NCBI GenBank assembly: GCA_947579665.1
Contig: OX388343.1
Location: forward strand, 98,213,657-98,277,656
Direction: 5' to 3'
DNA: 64,000 bases
Source: Sympetrum striolatum
Lineage: Eukaryota; Arthropoda; Insecta; Odonata; Libellulidae
Of the stretch, positions 1 to 13,600 are shown piece after piece. Numbering within the stretch: the stretch's first letter is position 1; every line of letters begins with the position of its first letter. The notes under the pieces were generated by a model. The model saw only the letters and a program-made list of their open reading frames with translations. It was not told the DNA's origin and did no database searches. The position numbers were made by a program, and so were the translations under genes.

Positions 1-597
1 AGATGTATCAAATCCCTATCTTAAATTGCCTTCACATAAGTATTTTATGTGATTAGCAAGAATATAACATGAAAGAGGCTGATCGTTGGACTTCATATTA
101 CCAAAAAGACAGCGAAACTGGATTCGGGGATTCTATGGCGCCGAGCCGGACCACGCAGCGCTTACGAAAACTCCACCGCAATCCCAGGGTACTATGTGAA
201 TTGACACAGTTTCTTCAGACTCCATATTTAAAAGACTTGTAGATTGAGGTGGCATAAGACATTTGATAGTCAATAGCCGTTTACCTAGTTGTTTTACTGA
301 TTCTATCTCGAAATCTGGTCGAAAATCGTGTCCGCCTTTTTGTTGCTTCCTCCAAAACTCCTCCAAAAACCTCCCCCAGGCAATACATTACATTATACAT
401 CAACATGAATAACAGATCATACTACAGGACATCATATTACAGCATTAAAATATGAAATATTAAAAATTACAAATAGATTTGAGATTATTTTAAGTTTTTT
501 TACATTTTTTGGCACCGGAAAGAATTTCTCCAGGTAACTAAATAGGGGAATCAGAGAGTGCACTCCCTATTAACGAATTGATATTTCGCTATGTCCG
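1..597. other. intergenic, no gene recognised
   Basis: AT-rich sequence. A short open frame on the minus strand (133-366) has no family resemblance I recognise and no convincing ATG or splice context, so I do not call it. Confidence 0.4.
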
Positions 598-1010
598 TCT
601 TCTGTTCGCGTTCTTTGATTTTTAAGCTATGATTGCCACGTTCGATATAGCTAGGAAGCTTACCCTAACTTCCAGTTCGCTCCAGACCTCTGCGGAATTC
701 CATGCTTTGTACATCCCGGCTAATCTAAAGACTTTCCTTTTCAACTCAAATGATTCCCATTTCAAATGAGCTAGCATTTTCGTTCTTTTTCCGCTTTTTT
801 TGTTTACCGACTACGTACCAGGCCGCCTTTCTTTACACCCTTCCGAGTTACTTAATAAGGCCTGTTTCGTAGGAATCCCATACACTCGTTACGTATTCGA
901 TAATCGGCCTGACAAGAGATTTGTACGCTCTCTCCCTGACACCTTTCCCGCTCCCTTTTAGGCTCCTTATTACAAAATGGAGATTCTTATATGTCTTAGC
1001 GACTTAGCGT
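598..1010 (-). pseudogene. non-LTR retrotransposon (jockey/CR1-like) RT C-terminal fragment
   Basis: Read on the minus strand from about 1005 downward, the translation gives RERAYKSLVRPIIEYVTSVW, followed by DSYETGLIK, a stop, LGRV, a stop and RKAAWYVV. This is the post-catalytic (thumb/C-terminal) part of LINE reverse transcriptases, whose usual form is KERAYKxLVRPxLEYASxVWDP...LExVQRRAARFV. In-frame stops and a later frameshift show it is dead. No catalytic YxDD box is in the window for this copy, so it is a 3'-biased fragment, as expected of 5'-truncated LINE copies. The clade (jockey versus CR1) is uncertain; the assignment to a LINE is firm. Confidence 0.75.
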
Positions 1011-1204
1011 GCCTTCCTCATAAATCATGAGCAAATACTCATCTTTGAACACGAAAACTTCAACGAATCGAACAGTTCCAATTCCATTTTCTCTCGAAAG
1101 TCTGAATCAAAGAACTTGAATGTTTCAGCGTGAATCCGAGACTCATTTCTGGGAAAATTTTCTCAAGTTTGACGCTGGAAAATATTCAAAAACAACAAAA
1201 GCAA

Positions 1205-2060
1205 ATAAAAAATCTGATGTGGCCAACACGTGACTTACTTCATATTTATTGAAAACAGAAGCCTATGCCGTTCATTTATAAATAACTCCAAAACAATGAG
1301 TGCTACAGAAAAATGTTTCAAACAAAAGTTGTAGTAAAATACATTATCTATAACTTTTGTACAAATTGTATATAAATACATCACATTCTGTCTGAGATAT
1401 TTAAGAAAAACTACAATTTTTGGATAAAAATTTACTTACAGTTAGCGAGTACTCACTAATAACACCTAAACAATCAGTGTTACGAAAAAATGTTTCAAAC
1501 AAAAGTTGTAGAAAAGTACATGACCTATAACTTTTATATTTTACTGTATATACCTACATTGCATTCTGACAGAGATATGTATGAAAAATTTCCATTTCTG
1601 CATAAACAACAACTTCCGGTTAACCATTATTTAAGAATAACTCCTAAACAATCAGTGTTACGAAGAAATGTTTCAAACAAACGGTGTAATAATGTACATT
1701 ATCTATAACTTTTGTAAATAATTGTATATACCTACATTGCATTCTAACAGAGATATTTAAGAGACAAAATTTTGTTCCGGATAAACCACAACTTCCGGGT
1801 AAGCGATATTCATCAAAAACTAATCAACTCTTGGCATTGAAAGGAAAATACTAAATATGAATTTTAAAGATGATCGGATAATTAATTTTTAAGAGCGCCC
1901 ACAAACGTTTTTACCACAGACAGAAAAACAGACATGTTCGGGAAAATAGCGAAAACGAACTCTATGGCCCCCAAAACATCTATTTCCGTTGAAATCTGAA
2001 GGTCGATTTCTTTGCGAATACAATTCTTTCTCTATACTACGTAAAGGGAGAAAGTAAAAA
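1205..2060 (+). repeat. modular dispersed repeat, copy 1 (three ~178-bp modules)
   Basis: It starts with AAAAAATCTGATGTGGCC and ends with a short hairpin-like tail (TTTCTCTATACTACG...GGGAGAAAGTA). Between them, the phrase ATGTTTCAAACAAA(A)GTTGTAG recurs at about 1313, 1490 and 1669, a period near 178 bp. A second copy lies at 8612-9309 (two modules), a truncated copy at 57003-57438, and a palindromic relative at 35861-36404. There is no coding capacity. It looks like a non-autonomous element with internal tandem modules; the superfamily is not recognised. Confidence 0.7.
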
Positions 2061-3672
2061 TTGCCTTTTTTGCAGTAAATATGCAAAGTTTCATGTTCCA
2101 CGCTAAAAAAAACATTTTTGAAGCAATGTCCGGCTTTTTTTATTTCAGCCCACTGTGAATCGCTGTCAACCACCCAAGACAGCTAGACAACACTTTTAGA
2201 AAATGCGATATGTTGCAAAGAAAATTTCACTTCCAAATACTATTCTTCGCATCCCTCCGGTGGCTAAAATAATAGATTAATTAAATACATTAATTGATAT
2301 TATGTGTAATCGAAACTGTTACGCCTATCTTTAGTTTTTTTCCAGTTAATTACGTGAGGAATTAGCAAAAATTTATTATTTATTTACTACAGAAATATAT
2401 TCAGGAGCATGGTAACGGAGATAATACATTTACTGTTTTCGCCGAAATGCCCATGAAATATAACTTCCATTTATCTTACCAAAATCAATTAGTTGGCCAT
2501 GTTTGGACATGAAAGGAGTTAAAGTAAAAGGAGTAAAGGAGTAAAGTATCTCCCATCAATATTTTCCATAGTTGCAAAATAAAAAAGAGCGATTTTACAC
2601 TTTAGAAAATTAATTAAAATGTTTTAGTTAACATTGAATTAACATACATTGAAGATCTCCCGCTCAAAATACTTATTAAACGAAAGTCCTTTCATAACCC
2701 CTTTCGGTAGATATGTTCGGGATCCTCTGCTAAAATTTCTGTTTTCATTCAATGTCTTCCAAATATAAATATGCTGGGCTTGTTGCTAATAAAATTGAAG
2801 ACTTTTTCGAACTCTACACTTATTTGAAGAGGTAGTTTTGCCTCCATTTTATTGACTATAATTTTCCTAGCTCGCTCACCTCTAAAACCGGCTTAAGTAC
2901 TTCCTGATCCTCTTATCCTTCTTCCCATGCTGGAACTATATAGCCAAACTTCCGCAAGTTGATGCTTAATGACCAGCGAATCAGAAGGAGATATTTCCTT
3001 CCATGTTTGTAGACCACGGACACGGACGGACTTTTGCCACAAATGCTTACGCCTCTTGTTCGCACTATTTTGTAAGAAGTACGTGTACGTCCGTCGAGGG
3101 ATTAACTAAATTTTAACGCTGATAATTCTTTGTTTAATTTTTACAGCAATGAATTAAATAATAAATTATTGATTGTTTACAGTAATGAAATGAAATCAAT
3201 GACGTAACAGATCAAAATTCGTTAACCATGTTATTCAAATAGCGAAATTATGAAACTTTTTACAAATTATTTATTTTTCATCTCATTTCTGAATATCGTG
3301 CATTTTATTTTTTATTGAAATAAATTTGCAAAGTTGGAGGGAAAATTGCGCATCTAGTTACTTAGATTCTTCTCTCGTAAACAGATATTGGTTGTGGAAC
3401 AATTTCCATTATTTTCACTAGCAATTTCTTGTAAACAACATGAAGTTTGCATTGGTATAGCACTTTTTGCCGATCAATCATCTTCACAATTAATAATTGA
3501 GAAACTGTAATGTTTCCATCGTAAGAAAATCGCAGAATTTATTGATGGCTGTCGAAAGAATCACGTAACGTTATTTGAGGACATTCGCACTGTCTTTAAA
3601 AAAGGGATTTTACGGGTGAATGCACTTTAAGGTTGAAGTTTCGAATAGTCCTTAATTATATACCCAATTATA
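2061..3672. other. intergenic, nothing recognised
   Basis: AT-rich sequence without a recognisable gene, RNA gene or strong repeat. Confidence 0.4.
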
Positions 3673-3920
3673 TCGGCCGTGGTGGCGGAGTGTTTAACGT
3701 GATAGCGCGTTAACGCTCCAACCCGGGTCCCGGGTTCGAATCCTGGCTAATCGGATTTTTCCGGTTGGGGAATGATTGTGTTTGTGCGTGTGTGATATTA
3801 ATAAAATAAAAAAATGCAAAAAAGGAATAAAATTAAGAAAAAGAGGTTAATTGGAGGAATAGCCTTCCTAGGCTAAAATTCGCCAACATAAAAGACGGCT
3901 TATTATTGTTATTATATTCT
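3673..3920 (+). mobile_element. tRNA-derived SINE
   Basis: The head reads CGGCCGTGGTGGCGGAGTGT, then TTAACG (A-box-like). About 50 bp later comes CCCGGGTTCGAATCC, a near-perfect Pol III B box in a TpsiC-like context. The body is unrelated to a tRNA and the 3' end is a TTATTATTGTTATTAT-type tail around 3900. The acceptor ends do not pair, so this is a SINE head, not a functional tRNA gene. Confidence 0.7.
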
Positions 3921-4414
3921 GTGACCGACAAAATTCAATTTAGTTTATTTTTGACCAAATGTTTCGTTTATTTATCTCCTCATTTGCTACCTTTTTTTAA
4001 ATAATTACTGGATAAAATTAAGATCGTCATATTATTTGAGAACGTAGTTTTGCAAGTAAATAGCGATATCCAGGAAGTAAGTAGGAATATAAATATCCAG
4101 GAAATAGGAAGATTTTTTATTTGAATCCGGAAGAAAGTTCGAAAACTCTTGCCTGAAGGTGTTGACCTTGCAGGAGTTAGAATATGAGGAGTTTACTCCA
4201 GCGTATAAACGATGTAACATCTTATAATAGTTATTGAAAATGTCGAGACAATCGCAGTAACAGAGCAAATGATTGAGTTTCGGTATTTACAAAATTATTT
4301 CCCTTTTTCCATAATTCAAATTTCTGGAAACTATTCTCACGTGGATGTGGCATTGGGGGAACGTGGACTGGAGTGTGAGATATTTTTTGGGAATGACCTC
4401 GGGGTTGGAGGGCC
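3921..4414. other. 5' flank of the CYP4 gene
   Basis: No feature recognised. Open frames here run antisense to the P450 start and look like shadows. Confidence 0.35.
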
Positions 4415-4460
4415 AAAGTTAATAAGGCAGCTCCCCTGCGAAAGATCTCTTCAGAATCCC
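4415..4460 (+). promoter_or_regulatory. possible core promoter of CYP4 gene 1
   Basis: A weak TATA-like TTAATAA (4419-4425) lies about 30 bp upstream of TCAGAAT (4451-4457), which fits an arthropod initiator (TCAKTY-like). That would give a 5' UTR of about 50 nt before the ATG at 4504. This is inferred from spacing only. Confidence 0.25.
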
Positions 4461-4503
4461 TCGACAGGAGCAGGAGGGCGGACGGATATTCGCACCCCCG
4501 GAA

Positions 4504-4672
4504 ATGTATCATTACCTTCTCGCTTTAGCTGCTTTGGTGATATACTTGCCACGGTTTTTGGAATGGCGTACGCATTTTTCTAGATTCCATCGGCTCCTTA
4601 ACCATTTACCTGGTCCGGATCCAATCCCCGTATTCGGCAACGCATTGGAATATATTACGGTTTCACAACACA
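4504..4672 (+). CDS. CYP4C-like: CYP4 gene 1, exon 1 (membrane anchor and hinge)
   Basis: ATG at 4504. It encodes residues 1-56 and one base of codon 57 (phase 1): a hydrophobic anchor, then [17 protein letters not shown], the proline hinge and GNAL block typical of CYP4. The donor is CA|GTAAGT. Intron 1 is very long (4673-9540). Confidence 0.93.
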
Positions 4673-7600
4673 GTAAGTATGGCTCCATTTTTTTTAGAAG
4701 AAAGGGGATATAATTGCTACATATTTTAAGAGACATAGTCCTGATATGACTTGAATCGTATACCAATGTAGAAAATAGTTAATCCTCCCCGAGAGAAAAT
4801 TCTGTGGGCGTTTCCAGTAATGAACCAAATTGATTGAAAATATCCTCGGTGAAAAGTTGTCTCATCGGAAATAACCAACCCTTCTCTTGATTCAATATTG
4901 TTTCTTACTGAAAATTTTAATCGTATTTAGGAGTTGATAACAGTATGTTTGATATTCCAAAAAATGAGAAAACTTAGTATATTCCACAGAAAATATTTTC
5001 TGTGGAAGATACTAAGTTTTCTCATTTTTTGAAACGTCTTTTCCATTCCACGAAGTCACGCTTCAGCATAACAATTTTATTTTAGTATGTTCGATCTTTG
5101 ATCGTAATTTGTAAACTTCCCCCCTATTCATAATTTATCAGTGTAAATATAATTGTTATTTTTTTCTTATCCAATGACTTAATAGTGATATAGCATAGTG
5201 TAACATATTATCATACGGTGCATTTAAGAAATTTATCGGATATTGAGGGGAAACAAACTTAATTTAAAACAATTTTATAAAGTCACCCTTGTGCTAGACT
5301 TATTTTAATGATTTAATGGGGTAATGGAAAGTGGGAGGGGGTCCCCTCAACAACAGACTATCTCGTATAATCTTCTTTTATTTATTGCTGAGTGAAGTAC
5401 GGTAGCATTTTCTAAAGATCGGGAGTTTAGAACTCTGATACCGTGGAATTGAAAGCTTATCGCCCTTGCACAGTTTTCTAGTCCAGGCAAGTGAACCTTC
5501 AAAGGGTGGCAAGAGGTTTGGGTATGTACCTAGTGGTTACAATCTATCCACACAATTCCCACATATTTACTCGCGGAAAAATAGAGTTATTATCAGTTAA
5601 GCAAATAAAACGAATTCCTAATTTTAAATTTGAATATTATCTCATACTTGTGTGTTAAAGAAGTTATGAGGAATAACACTGAGATCAGCAATGTGTATGA
5701 ATTCAAGTTCCTCCTAAAGTAATAACCCGGATTATGTGAATAAGGGATTATCGAATGTTGATTCTGCTCATTTAAGGACTAGCTGTGCGTGTATCATATT
5801 GCGTTCAAAGAATATTTCTTTTCCTGAGATTTGTTGCTGAATTTTTATTTTCGACTTGATGCATATACTCCAAATCATATTTTTAATTGATACAATTTGT
5901 ATTGGAAAATTTTAAGTTGATGTATAATTTCTTAATCCTAAATCTGTTAAATGGAGTTTGGCTTTTGAAAATGCCGAAAACCCTTTTGTGTCAATCAAAT
6001 CGGCCTAAGTTTTTAGAATAGCTTAGCTAAGTAAGATAAATAACATAGCGAAACATCTCTTTTTAGTCAGTTTGTATTGTACACTCAATTGTTCCGCATA
6101 AAATGAAGTTCTTCTCGTCGGCATCAAGACCTCTGTACACCGATGAAATCTCTCTGTAGGACGTGAGTCAAAAAGATCACAATGGACCGTACTAATGAGT
6201 AGAAATTATTGAATGAGAATAATATTTATCAAGAATTACGCTCATTGAAAATTTTTAAAGTTATGATTAGAGAACAGGAATATGCATTATAAGCAATATC
6301 ACTATAATTTCCGTTATTTTAATCGAATAATCCTTAAAAATTTTATCTAAAATATACTCCTTGTAAAACGTTTACTTCTGAAGTTAAATCTAATAATTAG
6401 AGTCATTCTTTTATTGGCTACTCCTCCATTAAACGGAAAATAAAAGTGTCCATTTATCCATATTTTAATATTAAATACGGAAAAATGGAAGGGAGAAGTA
6501 TCCGAAGGGCATATATAAACATTTTATTTTCTCTTTTTTGCAGAGATCTAAATTACTCCCGGATTATTTAATATTTCATTTAAGCACTGTTTAATGATTA
6601 TATATTATCGTGCCATCGAGCAAATTTTCCAGCAAATCAAACAATAATACACAAGAAACCTGAAGTTTAACTAATCTCATCCGTGAGGATAAGGTATCAT
6701 CAAGATGTCTAACTAATGTTTTCACTTCCTAAGGAATGGCTTTTCTCAGGGACGCAGACAAGGTCTGATTTTATGAAGTTTCCTCCGCCCCAAAGGACTC
6801 TGAAAACCGCAGTCCCCGGTATTTAGTTTCCTTCCGCTCCGAAACACGGTACTGATTTTCTGTTGGTACACGGAATGTTCTTACCACCGAAGCAACGATG
6901 ACTCCATTATCTTCATGTCTGAAAAGTTACCGTAAAATCTGAGACTAAAACTCGTTCCAGCCTTTACGATAATAATAATTCACTACTATTTGCAATTAAC
7001 GAAGGTTCACGAGTACAATAGACACATTTATATCATGTTTAAAATCAATCAATTGACTAATCCATTAATTTATTTCTACGGAAATAAATGCTCCTGATGA
7101 TAAGGCATATGACGAGTCACTGTGACTCGTATGTTACAGTACTTTCGAAACAGTTATTCCTCATTGAGCACAATGAATGTGGATTTCAGATGACAAAATT
7201 TAATAATTTGCGTTGAGAGAAGTCAGTTTTTGTTTCCCTAATGAAGGAACGCCTCCGAAATTCCGCCTTCTTCTAAACCAAGCCCATTTTCTGACTGGTT
7301 TGGTGGGATTTTCAACGAGCAAGTAGGCCACGGCTATCGTATAGATGAATTTGGAAGACAGCGCCCACAGGAGGGTTGGCCTTGGCGGACAAATTTCGAT
7401 CTTTATCGTAGCAATAAATCATCGGAGAATCTGACTAAGGTTCTAACTACGCCACTTCCGTATGTTCTCTAATCGAAGCTTCAGATGTCCTCCTCGGTCG
7501 TTTTCTTGATATCTGTGACAAGCAAATTTCCATATATGAAATTAAAACGTAAATTACTATTGAAATTCCTGATATTGAACTGTATTGTGACATTTTGATT

Positions 7601-10600
7601 ATTGATGTGTATCGATTTCTTTGTGTTGGTTCACAATTCTTTAATTTTAATCTGATGTCATCAATCATTAACTTTGTTTCCGTAAAGTGATATTTGCATT
7701 TCTTCTGCTGCTCTTTAAAGGTGAAATAAAACCTGAAATAGTAGAAAAACGAATAATCCAAAAGAGATACAATTTACCATACACGAATTTCGCTCTTGAA
7801 TTGGTAACTCTATATGTTATATAAACAACAACTATATAATTAATAACATTGCAATATTTGCCAATCGCATGTCATTATTAATTATAACATATTTTCAAAC
7901 TGGTATACATTGCAAAATTATCTTTCAATACCTCGATTCATAAGGTAAAATTCACCTGTAAAAGTTTCCTCAATATTCGAACCTAAACTGTAATTTCAAT
8001 CGAGATCAAAAACACATTTTTATGGACTCGCTGTTTTCTCTTATTCGCTTTTCTTATTTCTCTGTACAAGACTGAAATGCTCATTCACTTCATATAAACA
8101 ATTTTAGTTCTGTTTTCTGATCTATAATTATTTTATTTTTTATACATAGTTATAATTTTCTGATCTATAAATACGAGCAGACCAAAATATCTTTCCGTAA
8201 GATAACACGCAATATCAATAATAAAAAGTGCTTCGACAGCTGACGTAATTTCCAACATCGGGAGTTGAAAGTGGGAGATATTCCACTGATATTGAATGCG
8301 CTGCTCACATTGCTATCCGGGAGCCCACACGTAATATTTCTCTTTTCAACTATTTCAAATTTAATTTAACATGAGAGCAAATTTCCATCGTCATTTCTTA
8401 ATTCAACGACTAAGACCGTAAATTATCTTATTTTATCCATGACAGTGTTACGCAGTATAAGCTTAAACATTTTTACTGTTTCGATTTCTTCTTTGTTTTA
8501 TCGAAGTTGTTTCTCTTTCTAGAAAATTTATCGGAAGTTATATTCAGAGCTCGAATGGGTCCGGGATTGAGAGAATTCGTTTATAGAAAGAAGATTGGAA
8601 GCTAAAATAATAGTAAAAAATCTGATGTGGCAACATGACTTTCTCCATATTTATTGAAAACAAAAGGCTATGCCGGTAATATATAAATAACTCCAAAATA
8701 ATGAGTATTACACAAATATGTTTCAAAGAAAAGTTGTAGTAAAATACATTATCTGTAACTTTTGTACAAATTTTATATAAATACATCACATTCTGTCTGA
8801 GATATTTAAGAAAAACTACAATTTTTGGATAAAAAGCAACTTACGGTTAGCGAGTATTCACTAATAACTCCTAAACAATCAGTGTTACGAAAAAATGTCT
8901 CAAACAAAAGTTGTAGAAAAGTACATGACCTATAACTTTTGTACATAACTGTATATACCTACATTGAATTCTGACAGAGATATTTAAGAAACAAAATTTG
9001 TTCCGGATAAACCGCAACTTCCGGTTACGCGATATTCATCAAAAACTAATCAACTCTTGGCATTGTTAGGAAAATACAAAATATGAATTTTGGAAATGAT
9101 CGGATAATTGCTTTTTAAGATAGAGCGCCCACAAACCTTTTTACCACAGACAGACACACACACAAAGACACACAGACAGGCATGTCCGGGAAAATAGCGA
9201 GAACGAACTCTATGGGCCCCAAAACATCTATTTCCGTTGAAATCTGGAGGTCGATTTTTTTTGCGAATAGAATACTTTCTCTATGCTACGAATAGGGAGA
9301 AAGTAAAATAGTATCAAATGCCGAACCTTTGTGTATAGCACTTGAGGGTAATTTTTGAGCCATAAATTTGGGAAAAAGGTGTGTCTTAGATGCTGTCAAA
9401 TACAGTAAGAAAAGTATTACAGAGAGAACGTTTACTTAAATGAAAACCTTTAATATAAAACAATATATTCCAATCTTTAATTTGATTGTCTTTCTTAAAT
9501 ATACGACTTATCTATCATGATGAATTTCTTCCTTTGGCAGGAGTTTATGAAATATTGAAGGAATGTAATAAGCAATATAGGCCTTTCTTCCGGCTGTGGC
9601 TTGGACCATTCATAGGAATAATACATATTACATCATTCAAATATGCTGAGGTAAGAATTAATATTAATCCTTAATTAGTCGCGTGGGGTCAATATGACCG
9701 CAGGCGATGTATTTCCTTCGGTAACACAGAAACTAATAAAGATATTTCAGCTAAATTTTCGTTTTGTAAAGATGTTTGCTATTTTATGATTATCTGGGAA
9801 TTTCGTTAATTTCAAGAAGTAAAAAGTATGCAATTTTAGCGGTGTTAACAATTTACAAAAATAAATCTAAATAATTATATAAACAATATTTTAATATTTT
9901 TAAGTACCTATATATAAACTAATTCATTGCTAAGTACCACAAAAATAATGAACACCATATCATGCTTACCAACTTGAAAAATTAATTTTCAAAACAAATT
10001 TTCTCGGATATTTTTAAGATTTTACTGAATATATCTATAATGTTTAAAATGCTCTTATGGTTTACAAAATACTTTACTAATGCTCACTGAGTAAATCAGT
10101 GTTCATATATTTCTAACATAATAACAAAAAGTTACCCAATAAAAACTTTTGATAAATGATTTTTTACTTCCAGGAAATTTTCAACAGTACTATACATATT
10201 GAAAAAAGTAAACCATATAGGCTACTGCATTCATGGCTTGGAACAGGACTTTTAACCAGTACAGGTTAATATTTCACTAATAAATACTTTCAGTAGAGCT
10301 TAAAAATATTTTTTAATATACATATAAAATGATCATCTAAATTTGTAATTTAATCCTAAACATCCAGCTTATTATGTTATTTGAAATTTAAGTAAATACA
10401 TATTTAAACAGAGATGTAGCAGTGTGGATATCTTACTTTAGTTAATTAAATTTCAATTTGAAATTACTTATTTTAAGGACCCAAGTGGCATTCAAGAAGA
10501 AAACTTCTAACTCCTGCATTTCATAGATCTATTTTGGAGAGCTTTCAGGAAGTATTTGTAGAGAAAAGTGAAGTACTTGTAAAGAAACTTGCAAGGATGA

Positions 10601-13600
10601 GTGAAGAAGGACAAGTGTTTGATATAGAACCGTACATAGCTCAATCCAGTCTTGATGCAATTTGTGGTATGTATGTGTGATTATAGCTTTAATGGCATGA
10701 GTTGTGATAAGTATGTCCAGTAGTAAATGTACATGGGCTGAAAAGGCTTTTTTATTATCTTTTTATCAAATGAAGTTCTCTTACAAAGAAATCCCACTGA
10801 ATTTTCAATGATGCTGATATTGGACTTTTGAGCTATAAACCCAATACCATAATACAACATTAGAGTATATCAGGCATTTTTGTAAAAGATGAGTGAAAAA
10901 ACATTAATTTCTCTCATTTAAGACATATAAAAATTTTGAATACAAAATACTGTAAGTCAGTAAAGTCATCAGGATGTTTTGGCCCTTAGCCCCTCAACTA
11001 TTAGCTACCAAAAGCCTTGAAAAGTATGAGTGGAGTGGAGTTTACTAAACAAGATTAGAAATGAGTTATTTTGAACATGTTCTTCGTACAGAGAGAGGGC
11101 AAGAAAAAACTTACAACAACTTTTCTCCATCTGCAAGGTTATTTGGAAAATTACTCGTGAACTACTGAGTTTTTCACAGGAAAGGGGCTCTTTAAGGTGG
11201 AACCTGCATAACGTAGATAAAAATCTATATTCCTTCAACTCGGCTTATGAACAACTAGAATTTGAACCTGCATAACCCGGAAAATTTACTCTGATCCTTT
11301 CACCTTAAACAGGTTCCACTGTAACCATATTCATTCATGTAGTTAAACCTCTTTATTAAAGGTATTCAGGTGATGCAGATGATTTCATGGCATATGGTTT
11401 CTAGGGAAGAATTAAAAAATTAGAACATTCACAGTATCCAAGAGAATAATAATTCATCTTTCTAATATCCAATAACTCATTGTATGTTAAAAATGGATAT
11501 TATTCTCTCAGTTCTTCAGACGTTTTTGTTATTTTTAATGGAAATGATGGAATATTACTTATATGTAGTTTACATAATTCGTTGAGATAATTTACATTTC
11601 AGAAGATTCCTACTCTGTTAATTAAAATTTTCTTATCATCAAATAAGTCTACATATATCTAGCATTCATGGAATTAATAATCCTAATAATTAGACCTTTT
11701 TTAACAAAATAAAATAAAATGAAAGCCTTTTCAAAAAGTAGTAGTATTGTTAAAAGTTCTGAAATAGGATAAGTCATTTAGTGCAGGACTTCTTCTGGGA
11801 ATTGAACCCAGGACCACTTTCACCAAAGCCAAATGCACTACCCACTTAGTTATCTGTGAGCTTAGCATTATAGTAGCTAACAGTAGCTTACAATTAAATA
11901 TATAGAAAAATGTATGTAGACCCCTTACTTCAGCACTATTTATTAGCTCTAAGCCTATTGTTAATATAATCAGCTGCATAACTATAGTTGAATAGTTCAT
12001 AGTTATAGAGATGAATTAGTTCTTTAATTATCAGTTACATCAAAAAACTCTAAAAATGTATCACAAAAATATTGTATATTACAAAAATAATCATATCTTA
12101 CTCCATTGGATTTTTTCTTGTAAAGAAACGGCAATGGGAACCAAGATGAGAATTCAAGAAGGAGTGACTGTGGAGGAGGCTAAGTACTTAGATGCAAAAA
12201 ACAGGTACATATTTTTCTGAAGTTTTACTGACTTATTTTTATTTATCTAATGAAGCAAACTTCAGCTAAGATTTCTTCATTTGCTGAATTAAATGAATTC
12301 TCTTAATCAATACATTTCCTTTTCAAACTATATCACAAGTCACAAATCAAAACTTGTGAAGAAAATCAATGATTTACCATATACACCCTATTTTCAGTGC
12401 TGCTGATATTACAACATACAGGTTTTTAAGGCCATGGCTGCATCCAGATTTTATATTTAATGTGACTCCAACAGGATGGAAGTACAATCAGTCAGTGAAA
12501 ATAATGCATGATTTTACTGATAAGGTATGTAAAAATGATTAATTAATTATAGGCTGAAAAAATACATGAACTGGATTTGTCACATATATGTATATATATA
12601 TATTTTTTAGGTCATCAGACTCAAGAAGGAAGAATATCTGAAGTGCAAGAATACTGAAGTGAATGGTAAGTAATGTTAGGACATAGTACAACATTGTGGA
12701 GTAAAATTATGAATATCCTGATTAAGGTCTATGCACTCCGAATTTTTAAAGGGACACAATTTTTAAATTGTTTTATTGTGGATATTGGACTATTTCACAA
12801 TTTTTAAGAGTATTTCATATTTTATAGGTTATGAGATTGAATAAAATTTTGGAAATATACTGAGAAACAATATATAATTTTGCACCCTCAATGCTTAATG
12901 CATTTAGACAAAGAGCCAAGCTAGAACAATATTTACATTTAAACATCCACTTAACAACATTCCCCTAAGGTCTCACATTTGAGTCACAGCTTATCAGATT
13001 ATTTTAATTAAGGAATGGCTCTGTATTTTCATTGATTAAATTGATTATTAAAATGGATCCAATTTTGTCTTCCCTGTTTCCATTAAAGAAGATATTATTA
13101 TTATTACCCTATCACTTTACCACACTTGTCTATCTTCTGGTACCTCCAGATGAGCTTCCTTGCTCAGGAGGACCTTATTGCTTGTAATTTTTGTTTCTTT
13201 TGTAAACAGCTGCTTAAATTTAGGTAAAACAGCAAAGGAAACTGAATATAAATACTGTTGTAACAAACTATTGTGCAAAATAAATTATTATCACAAATTA
13301 AAAAAATTCTATTATTATCTGAAGCATTGTCAAATAGTTTTAAAGAAAAAAATCAATGGAACAAGAAAATAATAAACCAGTATTTGATTTCATTAGCAAA
13401 TTTTGAAGATTACGAGGAGGTGCAAACAAAGAGAAGGAAAGCTTTCATGGACATTCTAATAGAAGCCTCATATGCTGAAGGGCCTGAAAGCAAACCTCTT
13501 CTCAGTGATTTGGATATCCGCGAAGAAGTTGACACATTCATGTTTGAAGGCCATGACACAACGGCAACAGCCATTTCTTGGGCCTTATATCTTTTGGGAA

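Noticed and set aside
133..366. 77-codon minus-strand frame
   Set aside because: No ATG start, no family resemblance, no splice context strong enough to support an exon.
3673..3760. Functional tRNA gene
   Set aside because: A- and B-box-like motifs are present but the ends do not form an acceptor stem and the sequence continues into a SINE body.
4231..4766. Minus-strand frames over the first P450 exon
   Set aside because: Antisense shadows of the CYP4 exon and its flank.
13160..13372. Separate open frame in intron 7 of the P450
   Set aside because: Lies upstream of exon 8 with low-complexity Lys/Tyr content and is not needed for the P450 frame.
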